Counted from the first letter of the stretch, positions 14,910 to 22,073 are shown. The stretch is 22,073 nucleotides of DNA from an uncultured Prevotellaceae bacterium (GCA_946539475.1 CAMNHM010000029.1:1-22073); one strand, 5' to 3'. Notes: generated by a model from the letters alone, not told the origin. Numbers and translations are program-made.

Positions 14910-16163
14910 ATGGAAAGAACATGGAGATGGTTTGGCAAGAAGGACAAGATTACCCTTGCCATGCTCAGGCAAATCGGAGTAGAGGGCATTGTCACCGCCC
15001 TGCACGACGTACCGTTAGGCGAGGTTTGGACTCGCGAGAAAATTCGCGACCTGCGCGAGTACATCGAGAGCTACGGCATGCGATGGAGCGTAGTGGAATC
15101 GCTGCCCGTCGTGGAAACCATCAAGTATGGCGGTCCTGACCGTGACCACCAGATTGAGGTCTACAAGCAGTCGCTGCGCAACCTCTCGGCTGAGGGCATC
15201 CACTGCATCTGCTACAATTTCATGCCGGTATTGGACTGGGCGCGCACCGATCTTTTCCACAGCAACCCCAATGGTGCCACGAACCTCTACTTCAACTATG
15301 CAGAGTTCGCCTATTTCGACATCTATATCCTGAAGCGCGAAGGTGCACGCGAGGAATGGAGCAAGTTCAAATTCCCCGCCGGCGTAGGCGAAGGGCGCAA
15401 CGTGCTGGCAGAATGCGACGAGCTGGCCAAGACGATGACGCCTGAGAAAGACCACAAGCTGGTGGAGAACATCGTCATCAAGACGCAGGGCTTCGTCAGC
15501 GGCAACTTCAGCGAGGACGACGAGGCTCCCATTCAGAAGTTCCGCCAGTTCCTCGACCTCTATAAGGGCATCGACAAGAAGCAGTTGCGCGAGAACATGA
15601 AGTATTTCCTTGAAGCCATCATGCCCACCTGCGAGGAGTGCGACATGAACATGTGCGTGCACCCCGACGATCCCCCCATCGAGATTCTCGGCCTGCCGCG
15701 CATCGTACGCACAGAGGACGACATCCAGTGGTTCCTCGATGCCGTGCCCAACAAGCACAACGGCCTGACGTTCTGCGCCGGCAGCCTCTCGGCAGGTGCC
15801 TACAACAACGTAGTGGAGCTGGCCAGGAAGTTCGCCCCGCGCACACATTTCGTGCACCTCCGTTCGTGCCACATCTTCCCCAATGGCGACTTCACCGAGG
15901 CCTCTCATCTCGGCGGGCGTGCCGACCTCATCGAGCTGTGCCGTATCTTTGAGAAGGAGAACCCCAACCTGCCGATGCGCGTCGACCACGGCATGACCTT
16001 CACCGACGAGCCCGGAGGCATCCTCGACGAGTCGAGTCACGGCCACAATGCAGGCTACACCCTTCTGGGCCGTATGTTCGCCCTCGGACAGGTGCAGGGC
16101 ATCCTCGCCACTGTCGACCGCGAGCTGGGCATCGAATACAAGCAGCCGGGATTCTTCGACTAG
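14910..16163 (+). CDS. uxuA: Mannonate dehydratase
   Basis: A 417-aa cytoplasmic TIM-barrel enzyme that dehydrates D-mannonate to 2-keto-3-deoxy-D-gluconate in glucuronate catabolism. The family signature begins at the first residues (MERTWRWFG) and continues with LHDVPLGEVW (31-40), the VVESLPV segment (61-67), CYNFMPVLDWARTD (101-114), the metal-site HPDDPP (251-256), FCAGS (288-292), HLRSCHIFPNGDFTEASH and VDHG (358-361). The length is slightly above the E. coli enzyme. ATG 14910 is the only sensible start. It is divergent from ileS and followed by a strong hairpin (16171-16208), so it appears to be a separate transcription unit from uxuB despite the shared pathway. Confidence 0.96.
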   Translation: MERTWRWFGKKDKITLAMLRQIGVEGIVTALHDVPLGEVWTREKIRDLREYIESYGMRWSVVESLPVVETIKYGGPDRDHQIEVYKQSLRNLSAEGIHCICYNFMPVLDWARTDLFHSNPNGATNLYFNYAEFAYFDIYILKREGAREEWSKFKFPAGVGEGRNVLAECDELAKTMTPEKDHKLVENIVIKTQGFVSGNFSEDDEAPIQKFRQFLDLYKGIDKKQLRENMKYFLEAIMPTCEECDMNMCVHPDDPPIEILGLPRIVRTEDDIQWFLDAVPNKHNGLTFCAGSLSAGAYNNVVELARKFAPRTHFVHLRSCHIFPNGDFTEASHLGGRADLIELCRIFEKENPNLPMRVDHGMTFTDEPGGILDESSHGHNAGYTLLGRMFALGQVQGILATVDRELGIEYKQPGFFD

Positions 16164-16170
16164 CACGTCA

Positions 16171-16208
16171 AATACTCGCATACGAAAGCAACATCGTATG
16201 CGAGTATT
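16171..16208 (+). terminator. Perfect hairpin after uxuA, 15-bp stem
   Basis: AATACTCGCATACGA (16171-16185) pairs perfectly with TCGTATGCGAGTATT (16194-16208) around an 8-nt loop, beginning 8 nt after the uxuA stop. No long U-run follows (TTGTATAG), so it may be a terminator or an mRNA 3'-end stabiliser. Confidence 0.6.
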
Positions 16209-16237
16209 GTATAGTGCAGCCCGACATTCTGATGTCT

Positions 16238-16353
16238 GGTGACGATAGTGACGATAGAATATATAACTTTCGTATAAAGGAAAAACATTTAGGAGGCGAT
16301 TAAATAATTTCCTATAAGGGAAAGTTGCATATCCTATCGTCACTATCGTCACC
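16238..16353. mobile_element. 116-bp inverted-repeat element (MITE-like candidate)
   Basis: The ends are perfect 20-bp inverted repeats: GGTGACGATAGTGACGATAG (16238-16257) and its exact complement CTATCGTCACTATCGTCACC (16334-16353). Each end is two tandem copies of TGACGATAG. Pairing continues imperfectly inwards (AACTTTC with GAAAGTT, then AAGGAAA with a TTTCCT-type match), so much of the element could fold into one long hairpin. There is no coding capacity for a transposase and no clear target-site duplication. It could be a non-autonomous transposon end pair, a repetitive palindromic element, a structured RNA, or the trimmed end of a larger mobile gene. Confidence 0.55.
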
Positions 16354-16363
16354 GGCTTCCTGC

Positions 16364-16471
16364 TCAGAACGGTAGCTGCAGTTCGCACCATGTACCGTGC
16401 TCCTGCGTCTGCTTGTAGCGGCTGCGTATCGTGGTCATGCATTCTTCCTGCAGCGGGTAGGAATACCCTTT
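16364..16471 (-). pseudogene. Possible 3' gene remnant, 35 codons
   Basis: Between a TAA (16472-16474) and a TGA (16364-16366) on the minus strand lies a 35-codon frame reading YPLQEECMTTIRSRYKQTQE and then HGTWCELQLPF before the stop. It has a natural amino-acid mix and an end that looks like a protein C-terminus, with the stop 10 bp from the inverted-repeat element. There is no start codon giving a full gene. I do not recognise the family; it may be chance. Confidence 0.3.
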
Positions 16472-16500
16472 TTACGTGCCAGGAATAGGACCATGCCTGA

Positions 16501-16654
16501 GAGAGGACGTATCTGAAGGGAAGAGAGGACGTACCTGAAGGGAAGAGAGGACGTACCTGAAGCGGAGAGAGAACGTATCCGAGCGGGAGAGAGAACGCAT
16601 GTCGCGTATTGTCAGCGCCCGCTGCAAATGTTGTCAGCGCCCGCTGACGACCAG
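16501..16654. repeat. Tandem array with strict 22-bp period
   Basis: Five units begin GAGAGGAC or GAGAGAAC at 16501, 16523, 16545, 16567 and 16589, exactly 22 bp apart; the unit runs GAGAGGACGTACCTG then AAGGGAA. Units 2 and 3 are almost identical and the array decays to the right. Two further blocks, both starting GTCAGCGCCCGCTG, follow at 16611 and 16633, keeping the same 22-bp spacing with a different sequence. GTCAGCG-CC-CGCTGAC at 16633-16648 is itself palindromic. Twenty-two base pairs is close to two helical turns, so all units face the same side of the DNA. Confidence 0.8.
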
Positions 16655-16737
16655 ATTTCACATAGTCTAAACTGTCCTCCTGTTCCAGCCTCTGACTGTC
16701 GCGGACACTTCATACAGCCCCCTCAAAGACACTTTCG

Positions 16738-16790
16738 CTCGAAAAAACCCAAATAAATTTGGTTTTTTGCTCACTTATTCGTACCTTTGC
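16738..16790 (+). promoter_or_regulatory. Promoter cassette of uxuB, copy of the mazG cassette
   Basis: TTTG (16758-16761) and TACCTTTG (16782-16789) with a 20-nt spacer. The inverted repeat CCAAAT-AA-ATTTGG and the block CTTATTCGTACCTTTGCA match the cassette at 201-252 almost base for base, including the flanking CTCGAAAAA and the poly-T after the palindrome. The uxuB ATG is 26 bp after the -7 box. Confidence 0.8.
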
Positions 16791-16815
16791 AAAAAATATC
16801 CAAACCTTATATTTT

Positions 16816-18402
16816 ATGAAGCTGAACGACATACTGGACGGCCAGTTGAATGCCGCAGAATGGGAAGCCAAAGGCTATGAGCTGCCTAAGTTTGATATTA
16901 AAGCGGTACGCGAGAAGACTGCCAAGGAGCCTACGTGGGTGCACTTCGGCGGAGGCAACATTTTCCGTGCCTTCCCCGCTGCAATCCTCAACGACGCCCT
17001 GAACACCGGCAAATACGACCGGGGCGTGATCGTGGCTGAGACGTTCGACTCGGAAGTCGTCGACAAGGCCTATCGCCCCTACAACAATCTCTCGCTCTAT
17101 GTCGCGCTCTGCAGCGACGGCACGGTGGAGAAGAAAGTCATCGCAAGCGTCACAGAATCATTAAAAGCTGACTACCAGCTAGATGACTGGGCTCGGCTAA
17201 AGGAGATATTCCAGAAGCCATCGCTGCAGATGATCTCGTTCACCATCACCGAAAAAGGCTATACCTGGAACGATGCCGACCTCGCCCGCGGGCTGCAGCC
17301 GCTATTCGCTATGGGCAAGGTGGCAGCCCTGCTCTACGAACGATTCCTGGCTGGCTGCCTGCCACTGACCGTGCAGTCGATGGACAACTGCTCGCACAAC
17401 GGCGATCGCGCCCGCGCCGGAGTGATGGCCTACGCCGAGCGATGGGTCAGCGACGGGCTGGTGCCCCAGGCCTTCCTCGACTACCTGAAAGACGAGACGA
17501 AGGTGACCTTCCCCTGGTCGATGATCGACAAGATCACGCCTCGCCCACACGAGAAGGTGAAGGAGCTGCTGGCAGCTGACGGATTCGAGGACAACGACTA
17601 CATCGAGACCGAGCGCCACACCTTCACGGCACCCTTCGTCAACGCCGAGGAGGTGCAGTACCTCGTCATCGAAGACAACTACACCAACGGCCGTCCCCCA
17701 CTCCACCTCGGAGGAGCACTCTACACCGACCGTCAGACCGTCGACAAGGTGGAGACGATGAAGGTCACCACCTGCCTCAACCCGCTACACACAGCCATGT
17801 CGATCTACGGATGCATGCTCGGCTACACGCTCATCTCGGCCGAGATGAAGGACGAGGACCTGCGGCCCTTCGTACAGAAGCTGGGATACATCGAGGCGAT
17901 GCCCGTAGTGACCGACCCGGGAGTGCTCAACCCCTACGAGTTCATAGGCGACGTCATCAACCGCCGACTGCCCAACCCCTTCATGCCCGACGCCCCGCAA
18001 CGCATCGCCATGGACACCTCGCAGAAACTGCCCATACGATTCGGAGAGACCATCAAGAAATATCTGGCGCGGCATCTCGACATGCGCAACCTGGTGCTCA
18101 TCCCGCTCACACTGGCCGGCTACGCACGCTACCTCAAGGGACTCACCGACGACCTCACGCCCTTCAACCCGTCGCCCGACCCACTGCTCAGCGAGCTGCA
18201 GCAGATCGTGGCACCGCTGGAGATCGGCCGCGACGACCAGGATTGGAGCCCCCTGCGCCAGCTCTATAGCCGGGCCGACATTTTCGGAGTGGACCTCTAC
18301 GAGGCCGGGCTGGGCGCACAGATCGAGGGAATGGTGCGCGAGCTCTTCGCCGGCAAGGGCGCCGTACGTCGTACGCTGCACAAGTACGTCGCTGCCAGGT
18401 AG
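16816..18402 (+). CDS. uxuB: Fructuronate reductase (mannonate oxidoreductase)
   Basis: A 528-aa member of the long-chain mannitol dehydrogenase family, expected to interconvert D-fructuronate and D-mannonate with NAD(H). The N-terminal Rossmann entry is WVHFGGGNIFRAF (41-53). Further marks are SMDNCSHNGDR, FPWSMIDKITPRP, and the catalytic K-x5-N-x2-H set in KVTTCLNPLHT (K316, N322, H325). The frame is open upstream to 16759 inside the promoter; ATG 16816 (MKLNDILDGQ) is the start that fits. The assignment to fructuronate rather than mannitol rests on family shape and on uxuA and uxaB next to it. uxaB follows 91 bp downstream without a visible promoter or terminator, so the two are probably co-transcribed. 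Confidence 0.88.
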   Translation: MKLNDILDGQLNAAEWEAKGYELPKFDIKAVREKTAKEPTWVHFGGGNIFRAFPAAILNDALNTGKYDRGVIVAETFDSEVVDKAYRPYNNLSLYVALCSDGTVEKKVIASVTESLKADYQLDDWARLKEIFQKPSLQMISFTITEKGYTWNDADLARGLQPLFAMGKVAALLYERFLAGCLPLTVQSMDNCSHNGDRARAGVMAYAERWVSDGLVPQAFLDYLKDETKVTFPWSMIDKITPRPHEKVKELLAADGFEDNDYIETERHTFTAPFVNAEEVQYLVIEDNYTNGRPPLHLGGALYTDRQTVDKVETMKVTTCLNPLHTAMSIYGCMLGYTLISAEMKDEDLRPFVQKLGYIEAMPVVTDPGVLNPYEFIGDVINRRLPNPFMPDAPQRIAMDTSQKLPIRFGETIKKYLARHLDMRNLVLIPLTLAGYARYLKGLTDDLTPFNPSPDPLLSELQQIVAPLEIGRDDQDWSPLRQLYSRADIFGVDLYEAGLGAQIEGMVRELFAGKGAVRRTLHKYVAAR

Positions 18403-18493
18403 GCTGCGGACGACAGCTGCCACGTGACAGACAACCCAAGGCATCACATAACAAAATCCAAAATCATAACTAATTAACAAAACAACAACAGAC

Positions 18494-19939
18494 ATGCTCA
18501 AACCACTCAACAAACACTTTGCTCCGAAGAGCGTCATGCCCGAGAAGGTCATACAGTTCGGAGAAGGGAACTTCCTGCGCGCATTCGTCGACTGGATCAT
18601 TTGGAACATGGACCAGAAGACCAACTTCAACGGAAGCGTCGTCGTCGTACAACCACTGGCCGGAGGAATGGTCGACTGGCTTAACGGCCAGGACAGCCTC
18701 TACCACGTCAACCTCCAGGGACGAGAGAACGGCAAGCCCGTGAACACGATTGAGCGCATCGACGTCATCAGCCGATGCCTGAACCCCTATTCCCAGAACG
18801 ACGCATTCATGGCCCTCGCCGACCAGCCGGAGATGCGGTTCGTCATCTCGAACACTACCGAGGCCGGCATCGCCTTCGACCCTGCCTGCAAGCTCGACGA
18901 CAAACCCGCCAGCAGCTACCCCGGAAAGCTGGTCCAACTGCTCTACCGCCGCTACCAGACCTTCCAGGGCGACCCCACGAAGGGACTCATAATATTCCCC
19001 TGCGAGCTCATCTTCCTCAACGGCCATGTGCTGAAGGACTGCATCCGCAAGTACATCGACCTGTGGGAGCTGCCCGAAGGATTCCGGCAGTGGTTCGAGA
19101 ATTCGTGCGGCGTCTACGCCACGCTCGTCGACCGCATCGTGCCAGGATTCCCACGCAAGGAGATCGCACAGATACAGGAGAAGATCGGCTATCGCGACAA
19201 TCTCGTCGTACAGGCCGAGAACTTCCACCTCTGGGTCATCGAGGCACCACGCGAGGTGGCACAGGAGTTCCCTGCCGACAAGGCCGGCCTGCACGTGCTG
19301 TTCGTCCCCTCAGAGGAGCCCTACCACAAGCGTAAGGTAACGCTGCTCAACGGCCCGCACACCGTGCTCTCACCCGTTGCCTACCTTAGCGGAGTCAACA
19401 TCGTTCGCGATGCCTGTCAGCACGAGGTCATCGGCAAGTACATCCATAAAGTGCAGTTCGACGAGCTCATGCAGACGCTCGACCTGCCAATGGAAGAGCT
19501 GGAGAAATTCGCAGCCGACGTACTGGAGCGTTTCGACAACCCCTTCGTCGACCATCAGGTGACCTCCATCATGCTCAACTCCTTCCCGAAGTTCCAGGCC
19601 CGCGACCTGCCCGGCTTGAAGATATTCCTCGAGCGACGCGGCGAGCTGCCCAAGGGACTGGTATTCGGACTGGCCGCCATCATCACCTACTACAAGGGTG
19701 GCAAGCGCCAGCAGGACGGTGCTGAGATCACTCCCAACGACGACCCGAAGATCATCGAACTGCTCCAGCAGCTCTGGGCCACTGGCGACACGCAGAAGGT
19801 GGCCGAAGGCGTCCTGGCTGCCGACTTCATCTGGCAGGAGGACCTGAACAAGGTGCCCGGCCTGACAGCACTCGTCAAGCAGTACCTCGACCTCATCCAG
19901 GATCGCGGCATGCTTGAGGCCGTGAAGACGATTTTGTAA
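18494..19939 (+). CDS. uxaB: Tagaturonate reductase (altronate oxidoreductase)
   Basis: A 481-aa mannitol dehydrogenase-family enzyme that reduces D-tagaturonate to D-altronate with NADH in galacturonate catabolism. It begins with the UxaB-type stretch VIQFGEGNFLRAFVDWII (16-33), has SNTTEAGIAFD and FPCELIFLNG (the Rossmann and substrate region), and the catalytic set KVTLLNGPHT with K281, N286 and H289. Length matches E. coli UxaB. The leader (18403-18493) is A- and C-rich with no -7 box, supporting read-through from uxuB. The altronate dehydratase (uxaA) and uronate isomerase (uxaC) expected in the pathway are not in this window. Confidence 0.93.
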   Translation: MLKPLNKHFAPKSVMPEKVIQFGEGNFLRAFVDWIIWNMDQKTNFNGSVVVVQPLAGGMVDWLNGQDSLYHVNLQGRENGKPVNTIERIDVISRCLNPYSQNDAFMALADQPEMRFVISNTTEAGIAFDPACKLDDKPASSYPGKLVQLLYRRYQTFQGDPTKGLIIFPCELIFLNGHVLKDCIRKYIDLWELPEGFRQWFENSCGVYATLVDRIVPGFPRKEIAQIQEKIGYRDNLVVQAENFHLWVIEAPREVAQEFPADKAGLHVLFVPSEEPYHKRKVTLLNGPHTVLSPVAYLSGVNIVRDACQHEVIGKYIHKVQFDELMQTLDLPMEELEKFAADVLERFDNPFVDHQVTSIMLNSFPKFQARDLPGLKIFLERRGELPKGLVFGLAAIITYYKGGKRQQDGAEITPNDDPKIIELLQQLWATGDTQKVAEGVLAADFIWQEDLNKVPGLTALVKQYLDLIQDRGMLEAVKTIL

Positions 19940-19948
19940 CGATTGATT

Positions 19949-20025
19949 AAGAAGACAACTTGAACAACAAGGACAACTCTTCGATGGAAAAAGAAAGTTG
20001 TATTTGTTGTTCAAGTTGTCTTCTT
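19949..20025 (+). terminator. Long-stem terminator after uxaB
   Basis: A perfect 22-bp inverted repeat has its left arm at 19949-19970 (AAGAAGACAACTTGAACAAC then AA) and its right arm at 20004-20025, with extra inner pairing of ACAAC (19973-19977) with GTTGT (19998-20002). The stem is followed by TTTTAT, as for an intrinsic terminator on the plus strand. It starts 9 nt after the uxaB stop. Confidence 0.8.
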
Positions 20026-20107
20026 TTTATTATTGCTAATCAGAACACGCCAACCAGACTGTGTTTGCCAACGACAATTTACCACACCAGACAGAAGGAT
20101 ACATAGA

Positions 20108-20156
20108 AGAAAAACGACTTTGGACTGCTGTAAAAGAAAAACGCTGTCCAAAGTTG
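20108..20156 (-). terminator. Terminator of the GH25 muramidase gene
   Basis: On the minus strand ACTTTGGAC pairs with GTCCAAAGT (arms at 20146-20154 and 20117-20125), extended by a G-T and a C-G pair, and is followed by CGTTTTTCTTC, a usable U-tract. It begins about 10 nt after the muramidase stop. Confidence 0.7.
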
Positions 20157-20164
20157 TGGTTTTG

Positions 20165-21013
20165 TTATTTCCGCCCTATCGTCAGCTGCTGCAACTCCTC
20201 GAACGATCCGCGGAACACGTCGAGGTCGACCCTCTCGCGGATGCCCGTCAGCTGTCCGTCGTCGCGATGCTGCCAGAATGCCCAGGGTCCGCGATAGCGC
20301 ACCGAGTCCACATAATAGTGGGCAATCCAATAGGGATAAAGGTTGAACACCGAGTCGTTCAGATATTGCTGGCGAAAAGAATGATAGGTGTAGAGGATCG
20401 GCTTCACGCCATAGTGCTGCTCGACACGCACGAGCCACTCTAGTATCCCCTGACGGAATGCTTCGGACGACAGGTCGTCGGGCTTCACCTCAACGTCGAG
20501 CACCGGTGGGAGGTCGCCCGCCTCTAGCCGCACATGACGGATGAAATGCTCAGCCTGCTGCTTTGCCGACTTCAATGGCCGGAAGAAATGGTAAGCGCCT
20601 CGCATCATGCCATATCGGCGCGCCTGGCTGAAGTTTCGTTCGAACTGACTGTCGAACACGTCGACGCCCTCAGTAGCCTTCATAAAGACGAAGCTGACGG
20701 GAAAGCTGTCGATACGCGCCTCATTGCGCAGCAACTCCCAGTCGACGGTGCCCTGGTGATGGCTGATGTCGATGCCGTGAACGGTGTATCCACGGGGCAC
20801 CTCACAGACGGACTCCACCTCTCGCTGTGACACTACCTTATAGAGCAGCCAGCACGCGCCCACCACGATGGCACCGCCTAAGATCATGGGCCAGCAGCGC
20901 GCGAGCAGCCCTCCCTTTCCCTTCTTACGGGAATGGGATCTCTTAACAGCCTTGTGTCTGGGAGCTGGCTTTCGCTGGCCAATGCCCTTTGCCGGTGTCT
21001 TTTTCGCTACCAT
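20165..21013 (-). CDS. Membrane-anchored GH25 muramidase (lysozyme)
   Basis: A 282-aa protein from ATG 21013. Residues 1-40 are strongly basic (K/R/H-rich) and cytoplasmic, followed by one transmembrane helix at about 42-61 and an extracytoplasmic glycoside hydrolase family 25 domain (about 76-275). GH25 marks are HGIDISHHQGTVDW with D82, FVFMKATEG, MRGAYHFFRP, PVLDVEV with catalytic D173 and E175, ILYTYHSF, YPYWIAHY and FWQHRDDGQLTGI...VDLDVF. It should cleave the MurNAc-GlcNAc bond of peptidoglycan. The frame extends upstream to 21079 but crosses the inverted repeat at 21031-21097; MVAKKTPAKG is the plausible start. Inner-membrane anchoring instead of secretion suggests wall remodelling rather than attack on other cells. 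Confidence 0.9.
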   Translation of the reverse strand: MVAKKTPAKGIGQRKPAPRHKAVKRSHSRKKGKGGLLARCWPMILGGAIVVGACWLLYKVVSQREVESVCEVPRGYTVHGIDISHHQGTVDWELLRNEARIDSFPVSFVFMKATEGVDVFDSQFERNFSQARRYGMMRGAYHFFRPLKSAKQQAEHFIRHVRLEAGDLPPVLDVEVKPDDLSSEAFRQGILEWLVRVEQHYGVKPILYTYHSFRQQYLNDSVFNLYPYWIAHYYVDSVRYRGPWAFWQHRDDGQLTGIRERVDLDVFRGSFEELQQLTIGRK

Positions 21014-21030
21014 ATTATAATAAGGAAGGC

Positions 21031-21097
21031 CACGCTTTTTCACATGTTTCCACCCGGAGGATTTAACAGCCGTAAGCAAAAACAGTGAAAAAGCGTG
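21031..21097. repeat. 13-bp inverted repeat between pfp and the GH25 gene
   Basis: CACGCTTTTTCAC (21031-21043) and GTGAAAAAGCGTG (21085-21097) are exact complements across a 41-nt loop, with further pairing of TGTTT and AAACA just inside. It lies wholly between the phosphofructokinase stop and the muramidase start. On the minus strand it is not followed by a U-run, so it may be a 3'-end structure for the kinase mRNA or a leader structure for the muramidase. Confidence 0.65.
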
Positions 21098-21120
21098 ACC
21101 CTATGATCAGCAAGGACTAT

Positions 21121-22073
21121 TTATTTTCCCTGCTCCAAAGCCAGCGTCTTCGTGGGCTGATCGCAGACCTCAGTGGGTCCCCAATACTGAATGGGGCCGG
21201 GGTAGACGTAAGCCGTCTCGCGGGCCCAGCGGTCACGCTGAGCGGCGAAGCACTTGAAGGGAGCGCCGTCGAGCTCTACGAGCGCCTTGCGGATGACGGG
21301 CTTCATCTCGCCGTTTCGCTTCTCCATGTTCATCATCATCGTGATGGGCACGCCGCCGGCCTTCCACTCCGAAGCGGGAGCCGTGGTGTTCTTGACGATG
21401 GCCATGTAGCCAGTCTTGCCTGCTGCGATGAGCTGTGCAGCACTGGTGCCAAGAGCGTAGCAATAGTCGGCATCAAAGTTAGAGGGAGCGGCGCAGCGTC
21501 CTTCGTATCCGAAGAAATGGTGCTGCGTGGCGAACTTGCCCTTGAAGGTTCCTTCCTTCTTCATCTTCTCGAGCTTCTGTGCTACCATTGTCGAGAGCAG
21601 CTTCTCGGTCTCGATGAGGCTCACCTGGACGTTGCCGTGCGGGTCGCGGTCGAGGGCGAGCTGACGGGCAACGCCCGTAGGCAGCGAGTTGAACACGGCC
21701 AGGTTCTCGTCGGTGAGGTGGCTCTTTGCGAAGTCGATCTGCTCCGAGCGTCCCATATCCTTTACCTCAGGCAGTGCGAGGACGTCGTTGAGCTGGGCAA
21801 TCAGTTTCTTGATGGCAGGGATGAACTCGATGACACCCTCGGGGATGATTACCGTGCCGAAGTTGTTGCCGTCGGCAGCGCGGGCAGCCACGGCCTGTGC
21901 GATATAGTCTACGATGTCGTCGAGCGACATTCCCTTGGCTTCAATCTCTTCTGAGATGAGGCAGATGTTGGGCTGTGTCTGCAGTGCGCACTCAAGAGCG
22001 ATGTGCGAGGCCGAGCGTCCCATCACCTTGATGAAGTGCCAATACTTGCGGGCAGAGTTGCAGTCGCGCTCAA
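21121..22073 (-). CDS. Pyrophosphate-dependent 6-phosphofructokinase, 5' end cut off
   Basis: The C-terminal 316 or so residues of a protein whose N-terminus lies beyond the window edge. Sequence such as [72 protein letters not shown] and [22 protein letters not shown] is typical of the long (about 550-aa) PPi-type enzymes, which use pyrophosphate in place of ATP to phosphorylate fructose 6-phosphate reversibly in glycolysis. The [10 protein letters not shown] segment contains the conserved MGR substrate-binding motif. It ends in TAA at 21121-21123, 107 bp upstream of the muramidase start. Confidence 0.92.
   Translation of the reverse strand, partial: ERDCNSARKYWHFIKVMGRSASHIALECALQTQPNICLISEEIEAKGMSLDDIVDYIAQAVAARAADGNNFGTVIIPEGVIEFIPAIKKLIAQLNDVLALPEVKDMGRSEQIDFAKSHLTDENLAVFNSLPTGVARQLALDRDPHGNVQVSLIETEKLLSTMVAQKLEKMKKEGTFKGKFATQHHFFGYEGRCAAPSNFDADYCYALGTSAAQLIAAGKTGYMAIVKNTTAPASEWKAGGVPITMMMNMEKRNGEMKPVIRKALVELDGAPFKCFAAQRDRWARETAYVYPGPIQYWGPTEVCDQPTKTLALEQGK

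Larger units (their letters stand above)
16164..16737. other. Non-coding region between uxuA and uxuB
   Basis: This gap has no convincing intact gene. From left to right it contains the uxuA hairpin, the 116-bp inverted-repeat element (16238-16353), a 35-codon minus-strand reading frame that may be a gene remnant (16364-16471), the 22-bp-period array (16501-16654), and about 80 bp with no recognised feature before the promoter cassette. Long minus-strand frames crossing it are antisense shadows of uxuA that run through the repeat. Confidence 0.7.

Noticed and set aside
16501..16654. CRISPR array
   Set aside because: The 22-bp units are directly adjacent with no unique spacers, and no cas genes are nearby.
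15015..16661. 548-aa open frame on the minus strand antisense to uxuA and through the repeat array
   Set aside because: Most of it is the shadow of uxuA. Its N-terminal part is a translation of the 22-bp array, and no domain is visible. Only the separate short frame at 16364-16471 looked protein-like.
21085..21954. 289-aa plus-strand frame antisense to the phosphofructokinase
   Set aside because: The minus-strand kinase sequence is well conserved; this frame shows shadow composition.

Overview
The window looks like chromosomal DNA of a member of the Bacteroidales, most likely Prevotella or a close relative with fairly GC-rich genes. The evidence is: promoters of the Bacteroidetes form TTTG-N20-TAnnTTTG upstream of several genes; start codons without a clear Shine-Dalgarno sequence; Bacteroidetes-restricted families (DUF4296, DUF3256, a T9SS-tail-like small protein); a eukaryote-like isoleucyl-tRNA synthetase; a cysteine-free DksA/TraR protein; and the gene order ileS-dksA/traR-lspA-DUF4296. 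No tRNA, rRNA, CRISPR array, complete insertion sequence or phage gene was seen.

Layout. 1-277: intergenic DNA with a 9-bp tandem repeat and a promoter cassette. 278-2109 (+): mazG and rnz (nucleotide-pool and tRNA housekeeping). 2187-5564 (+): a small exported protein, an L,D-transpeptidase lipoprotein, an ECF-type sigma factor, a one-helix membrane protein in the anti-sigma position, and a Q-rich exported Spy-like protein; this looks like an envelope and stress module. 14748 down to 5555 (-): a tightly packed run of ileS, dksA/traR, lspA, a DUF4296 lipoprotein, a probable overlapping 72-aa gene, a nucleoside permease, a bifunctional-nuclease-like gene, rsmE, a lone ABC ATPase and a short DUF3256 protein. 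Many junctions overlap by 4-8 nt, so translational coupling is likely. 14910-19939 (+): uxuA, uxuB and uxaB, the reductase and dehydratase steps of hexuronate catabolism; glucuronate is converted via fructuronate and mannonate to KDG, while UxaB handles the galacturonate branch. 20165-22073 (-): a membrane-anchored GH25 muramidase and the 3' part of a pyrophosphate-dependent phosphofructokinase cut by the window edge.

The least explained stretch is the 652-bp gap between uxuA and uxuB (16164-16815). In order it holds a perfect 15-bp-stem hairpin, a 116-bp element with perfect 20-bp terminal inverted repeats made of doubled TGACGATAG, a 35-codon reading frame on the minus strand that looks like a gene remnant, an array with a strict 22-bp period, and a promoter cassette nearly identical to the one in front of mazG. 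This is the best candidate in the window for a mobile or regulatory element that ordinary gene annotation would miss. Everything else is mostly housekeeping, with some family-level oddities listed under findings.
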